The position numbers were made by a program, and so were the translations under genes. Of a stretch of 64,000 nt of DNA, positions 54,753-64,000 are shown piece by piece. Numbering within the stretch: the stretch's first letter is position 1; each line of letters opens with the position of its first letter. The notes under the pieces are model-generated. The model was not told where the DNA came from. It did not search any database and saw only the letters and a program-made list of their open reading frames with translations. This DNA comes from Sclerotiophoma versabilis (lineage: Eukaryota > Ascomycota > Dothideomycetes > Pleosporales > Didymellaceae): positions 2,728,001 to 2,792,000 of the forward strand of contig JAAROD010000015.1 in assembly GCA_012274445.1 (NCBI GenBank), written 5' to 3'.

Positions 54753-55800
54753 GAGCGTGAAGAAAGTGGGAGAGAGGAAACTGTACAATGGCAACAGCCA
54801 GTGCGGCGGCACGGTTCTTGGCAACGTGGTTTAGCGTCGTTGCGTTGTGCTGTGCAGATATATGCCAAGGCTTTAAAATTTAGGCACTCATCGTGTCACC
54901 GACCATGGGATTGACCTCGGCTGGCTTACTCGTGTCACTACGTTTGGTTCAGAAGTGCGAGGGTCACGTGCGTGGGGGAACTCCAAGAATCAACACCACC
55001 TTTGTGCGATGTGTTAGAAACTTAGCAGTAATACCTTTTATAAGCAACATATTAACTTATTTACAGATCAAACAATTTTTAATAAGACATTAATCTTTAC
55101 AGTGCTATACATGTTATATATTGTCGTGGTGCTGAGCCGTGCCACCAATCAGAGAGGGGTAGCAAAAACGTGACTCTCACACTGCTGGTGCGCTTGAGTA
55201 GGAACAACCACGCTACCATCGCTCTGAACACCAAGATAATACCTTACCCTAAATCCTACAGCCACGTACAGTAGTCATCACCGGAGCGGTCTTCAGTGAC
55301 AAAAGCCATGTTGAACTTTTGCATAGTTTGTGCATGAATATCCGTAAGGGCGAGGCGAGGCGGCTTGCTGAGCTTGGGACCTGATTCGCGGATACTAACT
55401 CCTGTTTTGGAAACGGGGCAACACCTAAAAAAATGTAGTATGAGTAAGAATAGCAGAGCGGCAGGGTGAACTTGTTTTCAACGTCCTATGGTCGTATGTA
55501 TTATTCTCGAATTTTATGATAATAATATCGTTATGCAAAAATGGTCGATCTCAGTCAATCAACCTGCCATCGCTGTCTAGTCGTACACCCTTACTTCATA
55601 GATGAGTTGTTCGAACCCAGAAGAATATGACCTATTGGTTGTTTATGGCTGTCTTGTGTTGCCTTCTCTTTGGTCTATCTGGAAAAGCCTTGGCTCACTG
55701 AGGATTATCCAACAGCAACCTTGACAGCACTTGAACGAACGATGTAACTATCAGGCAAACGACCAACTCCCACTCTCTCGTGCGTTCCAGCAATGTTGGT
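54753..55800. other. Intergenic, AT-rich, with a 5S fragment
   Basis: The part around 55020-55120 is AT-rich with scattered stops in all frames. A degenerate 5S 5' half lies at 55443-55500. No gene is seen. Confidence 0.5.
55443..55500 (-). pseudogene. 5S rRNA 5'-half fragment
   Basis: The minus strand reads ACATACGACCATAGGACGTT, then GAAAACAAGTTCACCC and CGCTCTGCTATTCTTAC. This aligns with the 5' half of fungal 5S (ACATACGACCATAGGGCGTT...), then diverges. It shares non-canonical AAGTTC and CTATTC with the fragment at 61888, so both descend from one altered copy. Confidence 0.75.
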
Positions 55801-57260
55801 CTATATTGCTGCCGAGATCAGCAGTACATAGTGCTCCTTCTTATCCTTCGTCGTAGCTATGATGATGCACTTGGTATCCCCGTCAACGTGCTCCCTACTA
55901 GTATCGTAAATCAGTCCCTGCTTTTTTGAACTCGGGACGGCAGCTGTAAAGTCAAAGGCTGTTGCTCGGATCACGTGTCCGTTTGTGCAATTGCTTGCAG
56001 GGTTTCCAGGGTGATGGGTGGGTTGGATAAATGGGCCCTGGGTGTCCTTTGGGAATGGTAGGATAACATCCACAGCCCAGTCAACTTTGCCCCCTCCAGG
56101 GCTCAAAAAGCCAATCGGGCCATCAACTGCCATCCACGACCAGCTCGGAGGCAGCTTCATGTTATGTTCACCTGGAGGAATCCTGTTTAGTGGTGGACCA
56201 CTCTCGGCACGCCGCCACAGTAGGCAACGTCCCCAGAAGCTTTCAAAGAGCCCAGCGAGGCTTCGCGTCTTGAAGGCAGTCGAAAGACGATCTAGGAGGC
56301 CTTGGATAGCAACCGATCTGTCCTCCTTACGTGAGAATTCAAGCGACGTATATCGCTCGAACAGAGCGGTCCAGAGATGAATTTGTTCTCCCCGGGTGCT
56401 GTACTGTCCAATACTTTTGCTGGGAAAATTTGGATCGCCAAGGAAAGCAGCCTCATCGCTGAGATAACGTCAGTAGAATTCCACATGTTGTCGACTGAGA
56501 AAACTGACTGCATCAGCTTCCGCAAAGTCTCGCAACGCACACCATCCCCACACTCCCAGTACATCTGATTCCCTGTGAAGAATATTGTCCGACGAGCGAG
56601 TGCATGCTCCTGTAATACCCAACCGCGCTGATTTAGAGGACTCTGGATTACATCCTGGGTGAAGTCATTGGTGACAGCAGAGACAAAAATGTTGCCTAAT
56701 TTCACCGAGTGCAAAGACTCGCGTTTCAAGAATCCTATGGACGCACCTATCGCACTTGAGGCTGCAATCACACAGTAAGCGTTACTAAATATGGTTTGCA
56801 TAGAATCGGCTTGCTTGGCGAAGTCTCCATCAGGTCATTGATTGATGCAAAGAGAATCAATCCACAGATAGTCGCAGGCAATAGCTCGAGTGACGACAAT
56901 CGCATCGGTAAAACTTAGCGGTAGCTCTGTTAGTAGTATTTTCCTCTTGCGTTTCCTTAGATTGGATGCTCTTGTTAGAGCAGTTTCCGGCATGATACCC
57001 CATTTGTGTGAGAGCGCAACATAGCGGATGTTCCCCTTGCGTTTTGCCAACACATCGCATGCATCGACGATCTTGAGTTGATTAACATCCACCAACCTCA
57101 ACGGTAGTTGGGAACTCTTATGCGTCTGACCACATGTATTAGTATGAGCTGAGTCATATTCTTGCAGCCATTCTTTGGGTAGGCGCATGAATGGATCAGT
57201 TGCCGTGGGGGTGGCGGATGGTTCGTGCAGGTCGGGGGCACCCAACGGCACGTCTTTCAT
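55801..57260 (-). pseudogene. HET-domain frame with internal TGA (HET part of a kinase-HET fusion)
   Basis: HET motifs: IRYVALSHKWG, YLWIDSLCINQ, then, in the same frame, DSMQTIFSNAYCVIAASSA, NQRGWVLQEHALARR and MYWECGDGVRCETL. A TGA at 56835-56837 sits between CINQ and PDGDFAKQAD, with no GT/AG pair to splice it out; CGA to TGA would be a C-to-T change. A 50-nt intron (56459-56508, branch TACTGAC) then joins LRKLM to HDEAAFLGDPNFPS and continues through LWRRAESG and PSWSWMAVDGPIG to 55801. Apart from the TGA, the 469-codon frame is clean. Confidence 0.75.
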
Positions 57261-57273
57261 TTCTGCATTTGAG

Positions 57274-59830
57274 TTAACACCTGTGAATCATATCAACACT
57301 GAGCGCCTGACCGTTCTCTTTACAGCATAGTCGGAAGATTCTGGTTCTTGTCTCACGGACAACAAAATGATCCAACTCTCTTACGAGATTTACTGATTCC
57401 TGGTCTTGAATTCCTGCCTTGTAAATCGCCTCAAAGACCAGTTCACAAAGAGAGCACAATTTGTTGTCAAGATTAGTTTCCAGATCTTTTGGCACGAATG
57501 TCAGACTTGCGGACAAGATGTCAATGTCGCTGCACTCCCTGCATAACTCGGGAACGGCTGAAGGTATTGGGCTTTCGGCGACTTTTGCCTCCACATATTT
57601 ACGGTCATCGAGATATTGCCAAGTATCCGTCAGATTGTCAGTGTACTCCCTCGACTGCGCAATCACAGTCCTACGACCAGGATGTGGCTGGCGGGCGTTG
57701 TCTGGCGACAGGAAATTGTCGGACCTGCTAGAAGGTTCCCGAGTTGTGTTGCTTTCCTTTTTGGCGGAAGGAAGACCTTCATACCTATCGATCCCGTTGA
57801 ACAAATATTCTTTGTTTTGAGTTGCCTTTGACAAGATTCGTTCAAGTTCCTGCTTCATAGCTTTTGCGTTCGTTCGATATCCTTCCTGAGGTTCGTCGGA
57901 GTCCCGAGGTAGTTTTACCTGGAGTGACTTGTCCCTCACGAGTTTCACTAAGTCACCAATGACACACTCTCGCCTATCATCTTGCTTCAGGATGTGCTCC
58001 ATCCATCGGGATACCCTTTCTGTCACCTCGTAGCGTGCGTGCCCAATTCTTCTCCAATATGGTGTAGCAGCAGATTGCTCGTTAATGGTCAAGTCGGTCG
58101 TCTGAAATGTCTCGATGGCTTCTGATCCGTAGAGCAGCCAGAGTACGCACTCGAAAATGACGCATCCCATCGACCAAATGTCGAACAGGCGAGATATTTT
58201 TTTCTTGCGCTTTGTTGTGCAGGTCCTCAGACAGATCTGGTGGCTCATACCATCGGGTCCTATACCGCTCTTTCTCAACAGTTTGCCTCAAAGCGGTTTT
58301 GAGCTTGTGTTGTTGTGCTCTCCCTAGGTCCGCAAGTTTCAAAGTGCCAAGCCAGGCATCACTGTTGCCATTGGTAAAGCGAAGGATATTTTCCGGCTTG
58401 ATGTCTCCATGTCGCCAAATATTCGAGTCAGAGGAAGTCAGTCTACGTTGTAATGAACCGCCGCCTGGTATATTCAATTTCTCATCGTCATTGCTAGAGC
58501 GGGGAATGGATATAGCAGGGGCTTTCCCGGGGAAATTTACGTCATGGTCAGTTTCCTGGACTTCGAGTGTTGGAACGGATGGATTCCCAATCGGGGCTAT
58601 GGAAGGACTATCTTGGAGGATCACCTCGGAAGCAGACGTGATTTGTGCGACTATTCCGTTATGCATGCATTCCAGGGCATCTGCAAGTCCAAAGAGCTGT
58701 TCAAGTACCATCTTGAGGCGTACGCGGCTTCTCTCGACGTTTCCATCGAGTTGAGCTACAGAGTCCCTGGTCTTGAAGCTCTTGAGGTTACCACCATCCG
58801 CCCATTCTAACACAAGATGGTACGTATCATCATTTCTGCTGTTAGCAACTCTGCGATAAGCTGCAATGCTGTGTACAAGATGGTCACTGATGCCGTTAAG
58901 TTGTCTGTGAGCCTGCGCCTCACGACGCCATTCTTGGGCAATGTCGTATGCAGGCACGTTATTCTGCGGTCGCAATGTCTTATGCGCAACGATGATGGTC
59001 TTCCTCTCTGGATTTTCTCTTAAAGTTCGCTTATCGGCGAGCATTTCGACGCAGTTGACATCGCTGAAGTAACCTGAACCTGACTTCGACAATTCGAGCT
59101 TGGTTTTAAATGGCAGGAGTCTTTGGTTGCTGAACTCATATTCAAACACTGTGTCATCAAAAGTGGGAACAAGGAAGGGCCACCGGGAAGCCTTGAACTG
59201 TGCAAGAACAAAATCGTCCCAGGGTCCCGGGCTTGGGAAATAATGCGGAAAAGGCCTTGTACATTGATGAGGGTTGCACACAGCCAGATCATCTGACAAC
59301 AAGACGTCGTCCGTGAAGCCACTGTTTTGGAAAGCCTCCATGGCTTGTTTGCGGCTCTTAGGTTCACGGAAAACTAATTGTAATGTTGCAAAAGTTTTCG
59401 GAGCTTTAACCAGAACGTACTTCACAAGCGCGTTATCGATATCTTGCCCTAGCGCATCCTTGACACTCTCTTTGTGGAGAAGCTTCTTAGTCTCTTCATC
59501 GGGTATATAATGCCCCTCTTGGTCGAGCCCTATCGGATTCGCTGCCAGAATGTTGTGGAATTGTTCGCGAAGGTAAGCTGGACCGGCGGTCGTAGTACTC
59601 GACCCGTTCGTATTGTCACGCGCACCACGCGTTGTGTCTTTTCCCGAGCCCATGCTGTCGTGACGATTGTGTTGTTGCATTGACAGCGCTTTTCGAGGGT
59701 GTTTTGGAGCGTAGAACATTGGAGGGTTTCCGCTGCGATAGCTTTCGATCAGCAGCGTTGTTTCTATTGCAAAGAGACCGAAGTCTGATATCCTGTTGAG
59801 TAGAAGGCTGTCGGTGTAAGCGGTCAACAA
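57274..59830 (-). pseudogene. Kinase domain of a kinase-HET fusion, frameshifted
   Basis: Frame one (59830-58082) contains FGLFAIETTLLIESY, an unknown ~180-residue N-terminal domain, then a kinase: SKSGSGYFSDV (Gly loop), IIVAHKTL (Lys), LVLEWADGGNLKSF (hinge), IWRHGDIKPENIL (catalytic loop, HRD changed to HGD) and LKLADLGRA (DFG). Frame two (58278-57274) continues with LFDIWSMGCVIFE (αF) and a Cys-rich linker (LCRECSDID, LCSLCELVFE), the usual N-terminal part of HET proteins. The shift lies in an A7 run (58197-58203); A6 would keep one frame. A further +1 change near 57280 is needed to enter the HET frame. The first ATG is 59719, but coding-like sequence goes up to an acceptor near 59834, so an upstream exon may exist. 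Confidence 0.7.
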
Positions 59831-61390
59831 GACTGGGGCTCAAATCAGCGGCCTGTGTCAAGGCCCGCTTTCGAACACGGTAGCCTCGATATATAGATGA
59901 TGAGATTTCTATCTACTTGCATAGAATGTGATCATCGTATCCTGCATGCAGGACGCGTACAATCGGTGCCGTGTTTTGACCGGAATTCAAACCCAGCGTT
60001 ACGCTGCAAGCCACAATGTGTATGGATCATGCAAGAGACGATGTCTATAAAACTCAAGAGCTTGAAATGAAGGGGCGTTTCGTGCATCATGATGCGCGTT
60101 GATCGTGTCGAATCACGCTGTCAGCGAGACCAGCTGAAGCTCAAGTAAAGATGACAACTGCGTAGGTGGCGTTGCGCTTATCAACTTTTGGTAGAGAATT
60201 GCGGAAATGTATAATGAATAGCGATATTTGCGGACCACCCCACACTTGGTACGCTAGCGCGAGACTTACATGAGCCCCAATTTTGGCAGCGACCAGGTGT
60301 CTGTGAAGGAGTCAGGGGTAGTGTAGGCACCCTTGTCTCTAATGTATGGCAACATGACAACATGCATAACAGAAGATACAACGCTACTAACATCTCTAAT
60401 GTCTGCGAGAGGCTACTTAGATTTGGTTCAGGGTGATCTTGATCTGTGAAGGTATGGGCTAGGGTCTAAGGCACGTCACACTGGTCCGCACACATTGCCC
60501 TTAACTGATAGTCGTCTCAGTGAGCTGTCATGCGCGAACAATCATACCTATGATTTGACAATAAGCGGAGTCGTTGCAGCAGCTCACATGCGCCAATCGC
60601 CTCGCAGGCGCCAATCACCTCGCTGTACAAATGGAGGCTACTGGCACATGAGTAGATGGTAGCTTCTCAGAGCAGAGGAAAGCCGCAAAAATAAGGCTGG
60701 CGCTAAGCAGCTGATGGTAATGGTCAAGGTCTAGCCTGGTTGTAGAGCTCACTGCAGTGTAACCCTACAGCCTTGTCTGATCCTTGCTCGCGAAGTGTGC
60801 CTGCTTTGCCTGCCGACAACGAACAGCGGGAAGAGTGCAGCCAAAGAGAAGGAATGTTGGCAAAGATAGACATTTGTACAGTCTGTAGAGAGCCAAATGC
60901 TGGGAACCAGGAACAAATGATCAGGTTGTTTGTTGCACAAAGCTGGAACAAGGCTGGGGAGTTGTTGGTATATAAGGCTGAGCTGCCAAGTTGGACGGAA
61001 GCGACTAGCCGGCCGTACAGTACTATACAGGTGACGGATACGCCCTTTCAGCTAGAATTCAAGCATCTGCTACTATGATTCTAAAAAATTTGATGCCCTT
61101 ACAAGAATATTACTTCAGAAACTTGCGACAGAGGGGACAGTGCAAGAAGACGAACAACAAAGCTTCAATAGAGGTACAAAGAGATGTGTAGACCGACAGG
61201 GATGCTGGCGAAGAAGAACTGGCCCTAAGCTGCAAGCATAAACACAATGCATGACACGTCTAGAGATCTGCAGACTAGTCCTAGTTTAATTTTTTGCAAT
61301 CCAGACATATAAGCTTAAGAGTTTTAGTAAGATGTAGTAAAGGTGACAGGCTTGTATGTACTAGAGACGTGAATGTGCGCAACTTGTTTT
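59831..61390. other. Intergenic stretch, no gene seen
   Basis: Open frames are short and motif-free. This is the 5' side of the kinase-HET locus and left flank of the hAT element. Confidence 0.5.
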
Positions 61391-61853
61391 CTTGAAACTA
61401 GAGTTGTCAACAAGCAAGCAAGCTCAAGTTCGAACCTCGGAGCTTGCTTGATTGATAAGTAATCAGGTGTAGCCTCTTGCTTGCTTGCTTAAGCTTGCTT
61501 AAGGGGGGGGGGAGGGGGACAGGTGGCTGGTAGGGCTTAAAAAGGAGCTCTAGGGATTTCAGGACTCTTCAACCGAGCTTCTACTCACGTAATATCACGT
61601 AATGGTACGTTATATCACTTGAGTTTAGCTCAGAGAGTGTTCCTCTGCCTCGCTTAGCCCTACTAGACACCTCTTCCCCCCTAGTTTAAGCTAGTTTAAG
61701 CTACCTTGAGCACTTGCCTGTATTATGCTGAACTTGCTTGCTTGAGCTTGACGCTGCTAGAGACTGAAACTTGCTTGCTTGAACTTGGCAAAATCAAGCA
61801 ACTTCAAGCAAGTGCTTGACGCCTACTTGCTTATTGACAACACTGCTTGAAAC
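61391..61853. mobile_element. Non-autonomous hAT MITE with 8-bp target duplication
   Basis: The element spans 61399-61845 (447 bp). Terminal inverted repeats: left TAGAGTTGTCAACAAGCAAG; right, reverse complemented, CAGTGTTGTCAATAAGCAAG. These match the hAT signature (YAGxGTTGTCAA). Flanks 61391-61398 and 61846-61853 are both CTTGAAAC, a perfect 8-bp duplication as hAT transposases make. The interior is rich in subterminal CTTGCTTG/CAAGCAAG repeats, probable transposase-binding sites, and has a G-rich run at about 61503. No transposase frame exists, so it needs a helper in trans. Confidence 0.93.
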
Positions 61854-61887
61854 GGTACCTCGACGAATAGCGGATCGCATATGAGAA

Positions 61888-61914
61888 CTTGTTTCCAACG
61901 CCCTATGGTTGTAT
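61888..61914 (-). pseudogene. 5S rRNA 5'-end fragment
   Basis: The minus strand reads ATACAACCATAGGGCGTTGG, then AAACAAG, the start of fungal 5S with one G-to-A difference. It diverges after nt ~27. It resembles the fragment at 55443-55500 beyond the 5S match, suggesting a shared duplicated relic. Confidence 0.7.
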
Positions 61915-62801
61915 ACGAAAGATCCATCTAAGTATAACATTCATAAATCAAACAAGATCTAAGTGGTCAGCCAGGGCGTGTCGTTTGCATAGCATTCAGG
62001 TGATGTTGCGCCTTGGCCATGGGAATGAGCTCCGGGGGCATGGTCGTGACCGGAGCAGGTAAGCATTACGCTGGAGAGTATATCTCGGTATGCGAAGGCG
62101 CAGTTGGGATCGTACACTGATTACGTCAGTATACTTTATGATAGGCAGGCTCAGGAAACAGCCACAGACTTGTTATTGGATATCCGATCAGCGCTGATGC
62201 TGTACTCGACAACGTGAGAGTGAACAGGCATCCTGTCTTCATGGCTGCGGCTTTGCTGAGTTTTCTGGGCCAAGACTGAATCGATGACGATCCAGGCAGG
62301 AGTGTCAAGACAGCCTTCTATATATCGTTGCTCTGCGATGCCGAGCCCGGTCCAGAGTGCTAAACATAATGAACAAGCGAACGGCTTGCTTCCTTGTCCA
62401 GCCATCGTGCTCAAATGGCACTTCCTGGCTATCAACGTGCTCACGTGGTCTCTGCCTCGTTAGTCATCCGCGGAGGATAAACTTGCTCATTTACACCCTT
62501 TATAACCTCTGTTCCGGAGGGCGAATCAGGAAAGGGATATAGAACAGTAGTGTAGTATGGAGATGTTTCGAAAGCAATGGCGTTTCAAAACGTGCTCGAA
62601 ACTAGCTCAGCTGCAGCGCTTGGCAATGCTTATCTGTAGATTTCAGTGTAAAAGTCTGAAGGTTTCCAAAACAGAGACATGGTCTGACCATGAGGTATAT
62701 TACCATAGTTTACTGTATAAGTGCAGCAATATTATGTGGCGATTCTGTATGGTGGGCGCTGTATTTCGTGGCTGTATCTCAGCAGCTAACACACTCTGCG
62801 C
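61915..62801. other. Intergenic stretch, no gene seen
   Basis: Short frames on both strands without motifs. It is the 3' flank of the coiled-coil gene that ends at 62802. Confidence 0.5.
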
Positions 62802-63983
62802 TCAGATCTCGAAAACACCACCCATGCCAACCCTAATATCAACCACATCGACTTTCCATCCCTTCCAGTCATTCAGACCTCTCTTAGTCTCTCTGATGCG
62901 CTCAAGTCTTTTCTTTCCCTCCTCCTCCTGCGCCTTCCTGTAGGCATCTTCATCAAAATCAAAATCGTCTAAGCTGGGCAAGCTCGCCAAACTCTCTGTC
63001 CTTGGCTTGCCTCTGTTTGCTGCGTCACTGCGTCGATGTGCTGGGTGCTGTGACTGGCCCGTGAACGCAGAAATACCAGACTTGAGGACATCCTGAAACG
63101 AAGAGTGATTTTGTCCAACAGGGCGTGTGGGTGGGGCGCCAGAGAGATCAATCTCGTCGAAGCCGGAGTTTGAGTAGGGTTGTGAGGGGTCAGTGTCGTC
63201 CATTGAAGGCTGCATTGCAGTGCGGCGATCACGCCATACACCGCGACGGAGCTCAAAATTCTCTTCTTCCAGTTCGCGCACCTTAGCCATCAACCTGTCG
63301 CGCTCTTCATCCTCAAGCTCTTGCACGCTCGTATCTTCGATGGAGTCGAGGTTTGCCTTTCGGCGGCGTTGTTCGGCTTCACGGAGGCGTGCATTCTCAT
63401 TGCTGAGGCCTGTTACACGAGTCCGTAATTCGGCAGCTTCGCGCTCGACTTTGGCGTGCTCTTGAAGACGTGCTTGATTACGGGTGTCATTGTCGCGGTG
63501 TAATTGTGTGAGGGTCTCGATCTTTTTCTCAAGTAGTTCGGCTCGCGAAACCGCGTCTGACGCCTTACGGTTGGCAGCACCAAGCTCTGCTTCGACCTGT
63601 GCGATTCGTGTCTGCGCCGAATCCCGGTCTGAGCCCTCCTTTGCTGCCTGCTCGCTTGCCTTGTCCAGATTCGCCTTCAAGTCGGAAAGCTCTGTCTTGG
63701 TAGAACTGGCTTCTAATTCAGCCTTTTGCAGCGATGACTCGAGGCTCGATATCTTCGATTGCAGCTCGTTGTTCTTGTTCGTTTGCTCCGTCAACTGGGT
63801 GTTGACCTTGGAGATCTCCAACTCTAACGACTCGATTGTTGCTGACTTGGAGGCGATCTGGGCATTCAGATCATCGACCGACTCTGTTTGGCTAGGAGAA
63901 GCGGCTGAAGCGCGTCGAGTAGACTTTTCGGTGTGTGTTCGAAGCTGCGATAGCTGGCGCGTGAGAGACTCGACTTCTGATTT
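62802..63983 (-). CDS. Long coiled-coil protein ('M protein repeat' type), 3' part
   Basis: The last exon of a gene that continues beyond the window. Coiled coil from about 63960 to 63270 (ELQSKISSLESSLQKAELEA, KVRELEEENFELRRGVWRD). Then a conserved fungal tail: SGFDEIDLSGAPP, SSFQDVLKSGISAFTG, LDDFDFDEDAYRKAQEEEGK, RLERIRETKRGLNDWKGWKV and IRVGMGGVFEI. The architecture resembles a conserved filamentous-fungal coiled-coil family with membrane or cytoskeletal roles unproven. The exon opens at an acceptor: TTAGTGCATTAGA region 63984-64000 reads CTAAT...CACAG on the minus strand, an intron end, so the 5' part is outside the window. Confidence 0.8.
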   Translation of the reverse strand, partial: KSEVESLTRQLSQLRTHTEKSTRRASAASPSQTESVDDLNAQIASKSATIESLELEISKVNTQLTEQTNKNNELQSKISSLESSLQKAELEASSTKTELSDLKANLDKASEQAAKEGSDRDSAQTRIAQVEAELGAANRKASDAVSRAELLEKKIETLTQLHRDNDTRNQARLQEHAKVEREAAELRTRVTGLSNENARLREAEQRRRKANLDSIEDTSVQELEDEERDRLMAKVRELEEENFELRRGVWRDRRTAMQPSMDDTDPSQPYSNSGFDEIDLSGAPPTRPVGQNHSSFQDVLKSGISAFTGQSQHPAHRRSDAANRGKPRTESLASLPSLDDFDFDEDAYRKAQEEEGKKRLERIRETKRGLNDWKGWKVDVVDIRVGMGGVFEI

Positions 63984-64000
63984 CTGTGCCGTGCATTAGA

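Noticed and set aside
55600..55620. tRNA B-box-like GTTCGAACCC
   Set aside because: No matching T-stem, acceptor stem or A-box around it. A similar GTTCGAAC in the MITE is also not part of a cloverleaf.
62557..62943. Plus-strand ORF near the right end
   Set aside because: Its 3' half is antisense to the conserved C-terminus of the coiled-coil gene, and no domain is seen.
1..64000. CRISPR arrays, prophage or bacterial operons
   Set aside because: No direct-repeat/spacer pattern; spliceosomal introns and gene content are eukaryotic.

Overview
The window looks like nuclear DNA of a filamentous ascomycete (Pezizomycotina, probably Dothideomycetes/Pleosporales). The evidence is protein-coding genes with short introns (about 45-70 nt, GT...AG, with CTGAC/CTAAC-type branch sites), HET-domain allorecognition genes, a 2EXR-type gene, an NmrA-like gene, dispersed 5S rRNA-derived fragments and a non-autonomous hAT element. 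There is no operon structure; genes lie on both strands, with several divergent pairs sharing 0.35-0.7 kb promoters and several tightly convergent pairs. The lineage is inferred from gene content and protein style, not from a search.

Layout. 0.7-6.9 kb: housekeeping genes (mitochondrial DNA polymerase gamma, an SLX8-like RING ubiquitin ligase, an L-lactate dehydrogenase). 8-19 kb: accessory stretch with a damaged kinase-like gene, a methyltransferase-like gene, an F-box-like gene, an FAD monooxygenase, a small secreted protein and a P450-fold protein lacking the heme cysteine. 19-37 kb: gene-sparse, with a small hypothetical gene, an intact HET gene, a RING protein lacking one zinc ligand, a homeobox transcription factor, an NmrA-like protein and two hydrophilic disordered proteins. 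38-48.5 kb: conserved core block (ERV41, a possible coiled-coil gene, IRS4-like, DNA ligase IV, a JMJD7-like JmjC protein, mitochondrial IMP1 protease). 48.5-62.8 kb: decayed accessory region with a 2EXR gene, four 5S rRNA-derived fragments, a frameshifted kinase gene, a disabled kinase-HET fusion and a 447-bp hAT MITE with perfect 8-bp target duplication. The window ends inside a conserved coiled-coil gene.

How the pieces relate. The core genes serve mitochondrial DNA replication and protein processing (MIP1, IMP1), DNA repair and genome stability (LIG4, SLX8), ER-Golgi traffic (ERV41), phosphoinositide/rDNA silencing (IRS4) and carbon metabolism (LDH). The accessory genes point to fungal allorecognition and signalling (two HET loci, three kinase-like genes). 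All three kinase-like genes carry what reads as a single extra base in a short homopolymer, and two reading frames also carry an in-frame TGA, while the long conserved genes are clean. This supports real gene decay in the accessory stretches, although base-calling error cannot be excluded from the sequence alone. The best positive discoveries are the hAT MITE, the family of 5S relics, the kinase-HET fusion locus and the P450 without a heme-thiolate cysteine.
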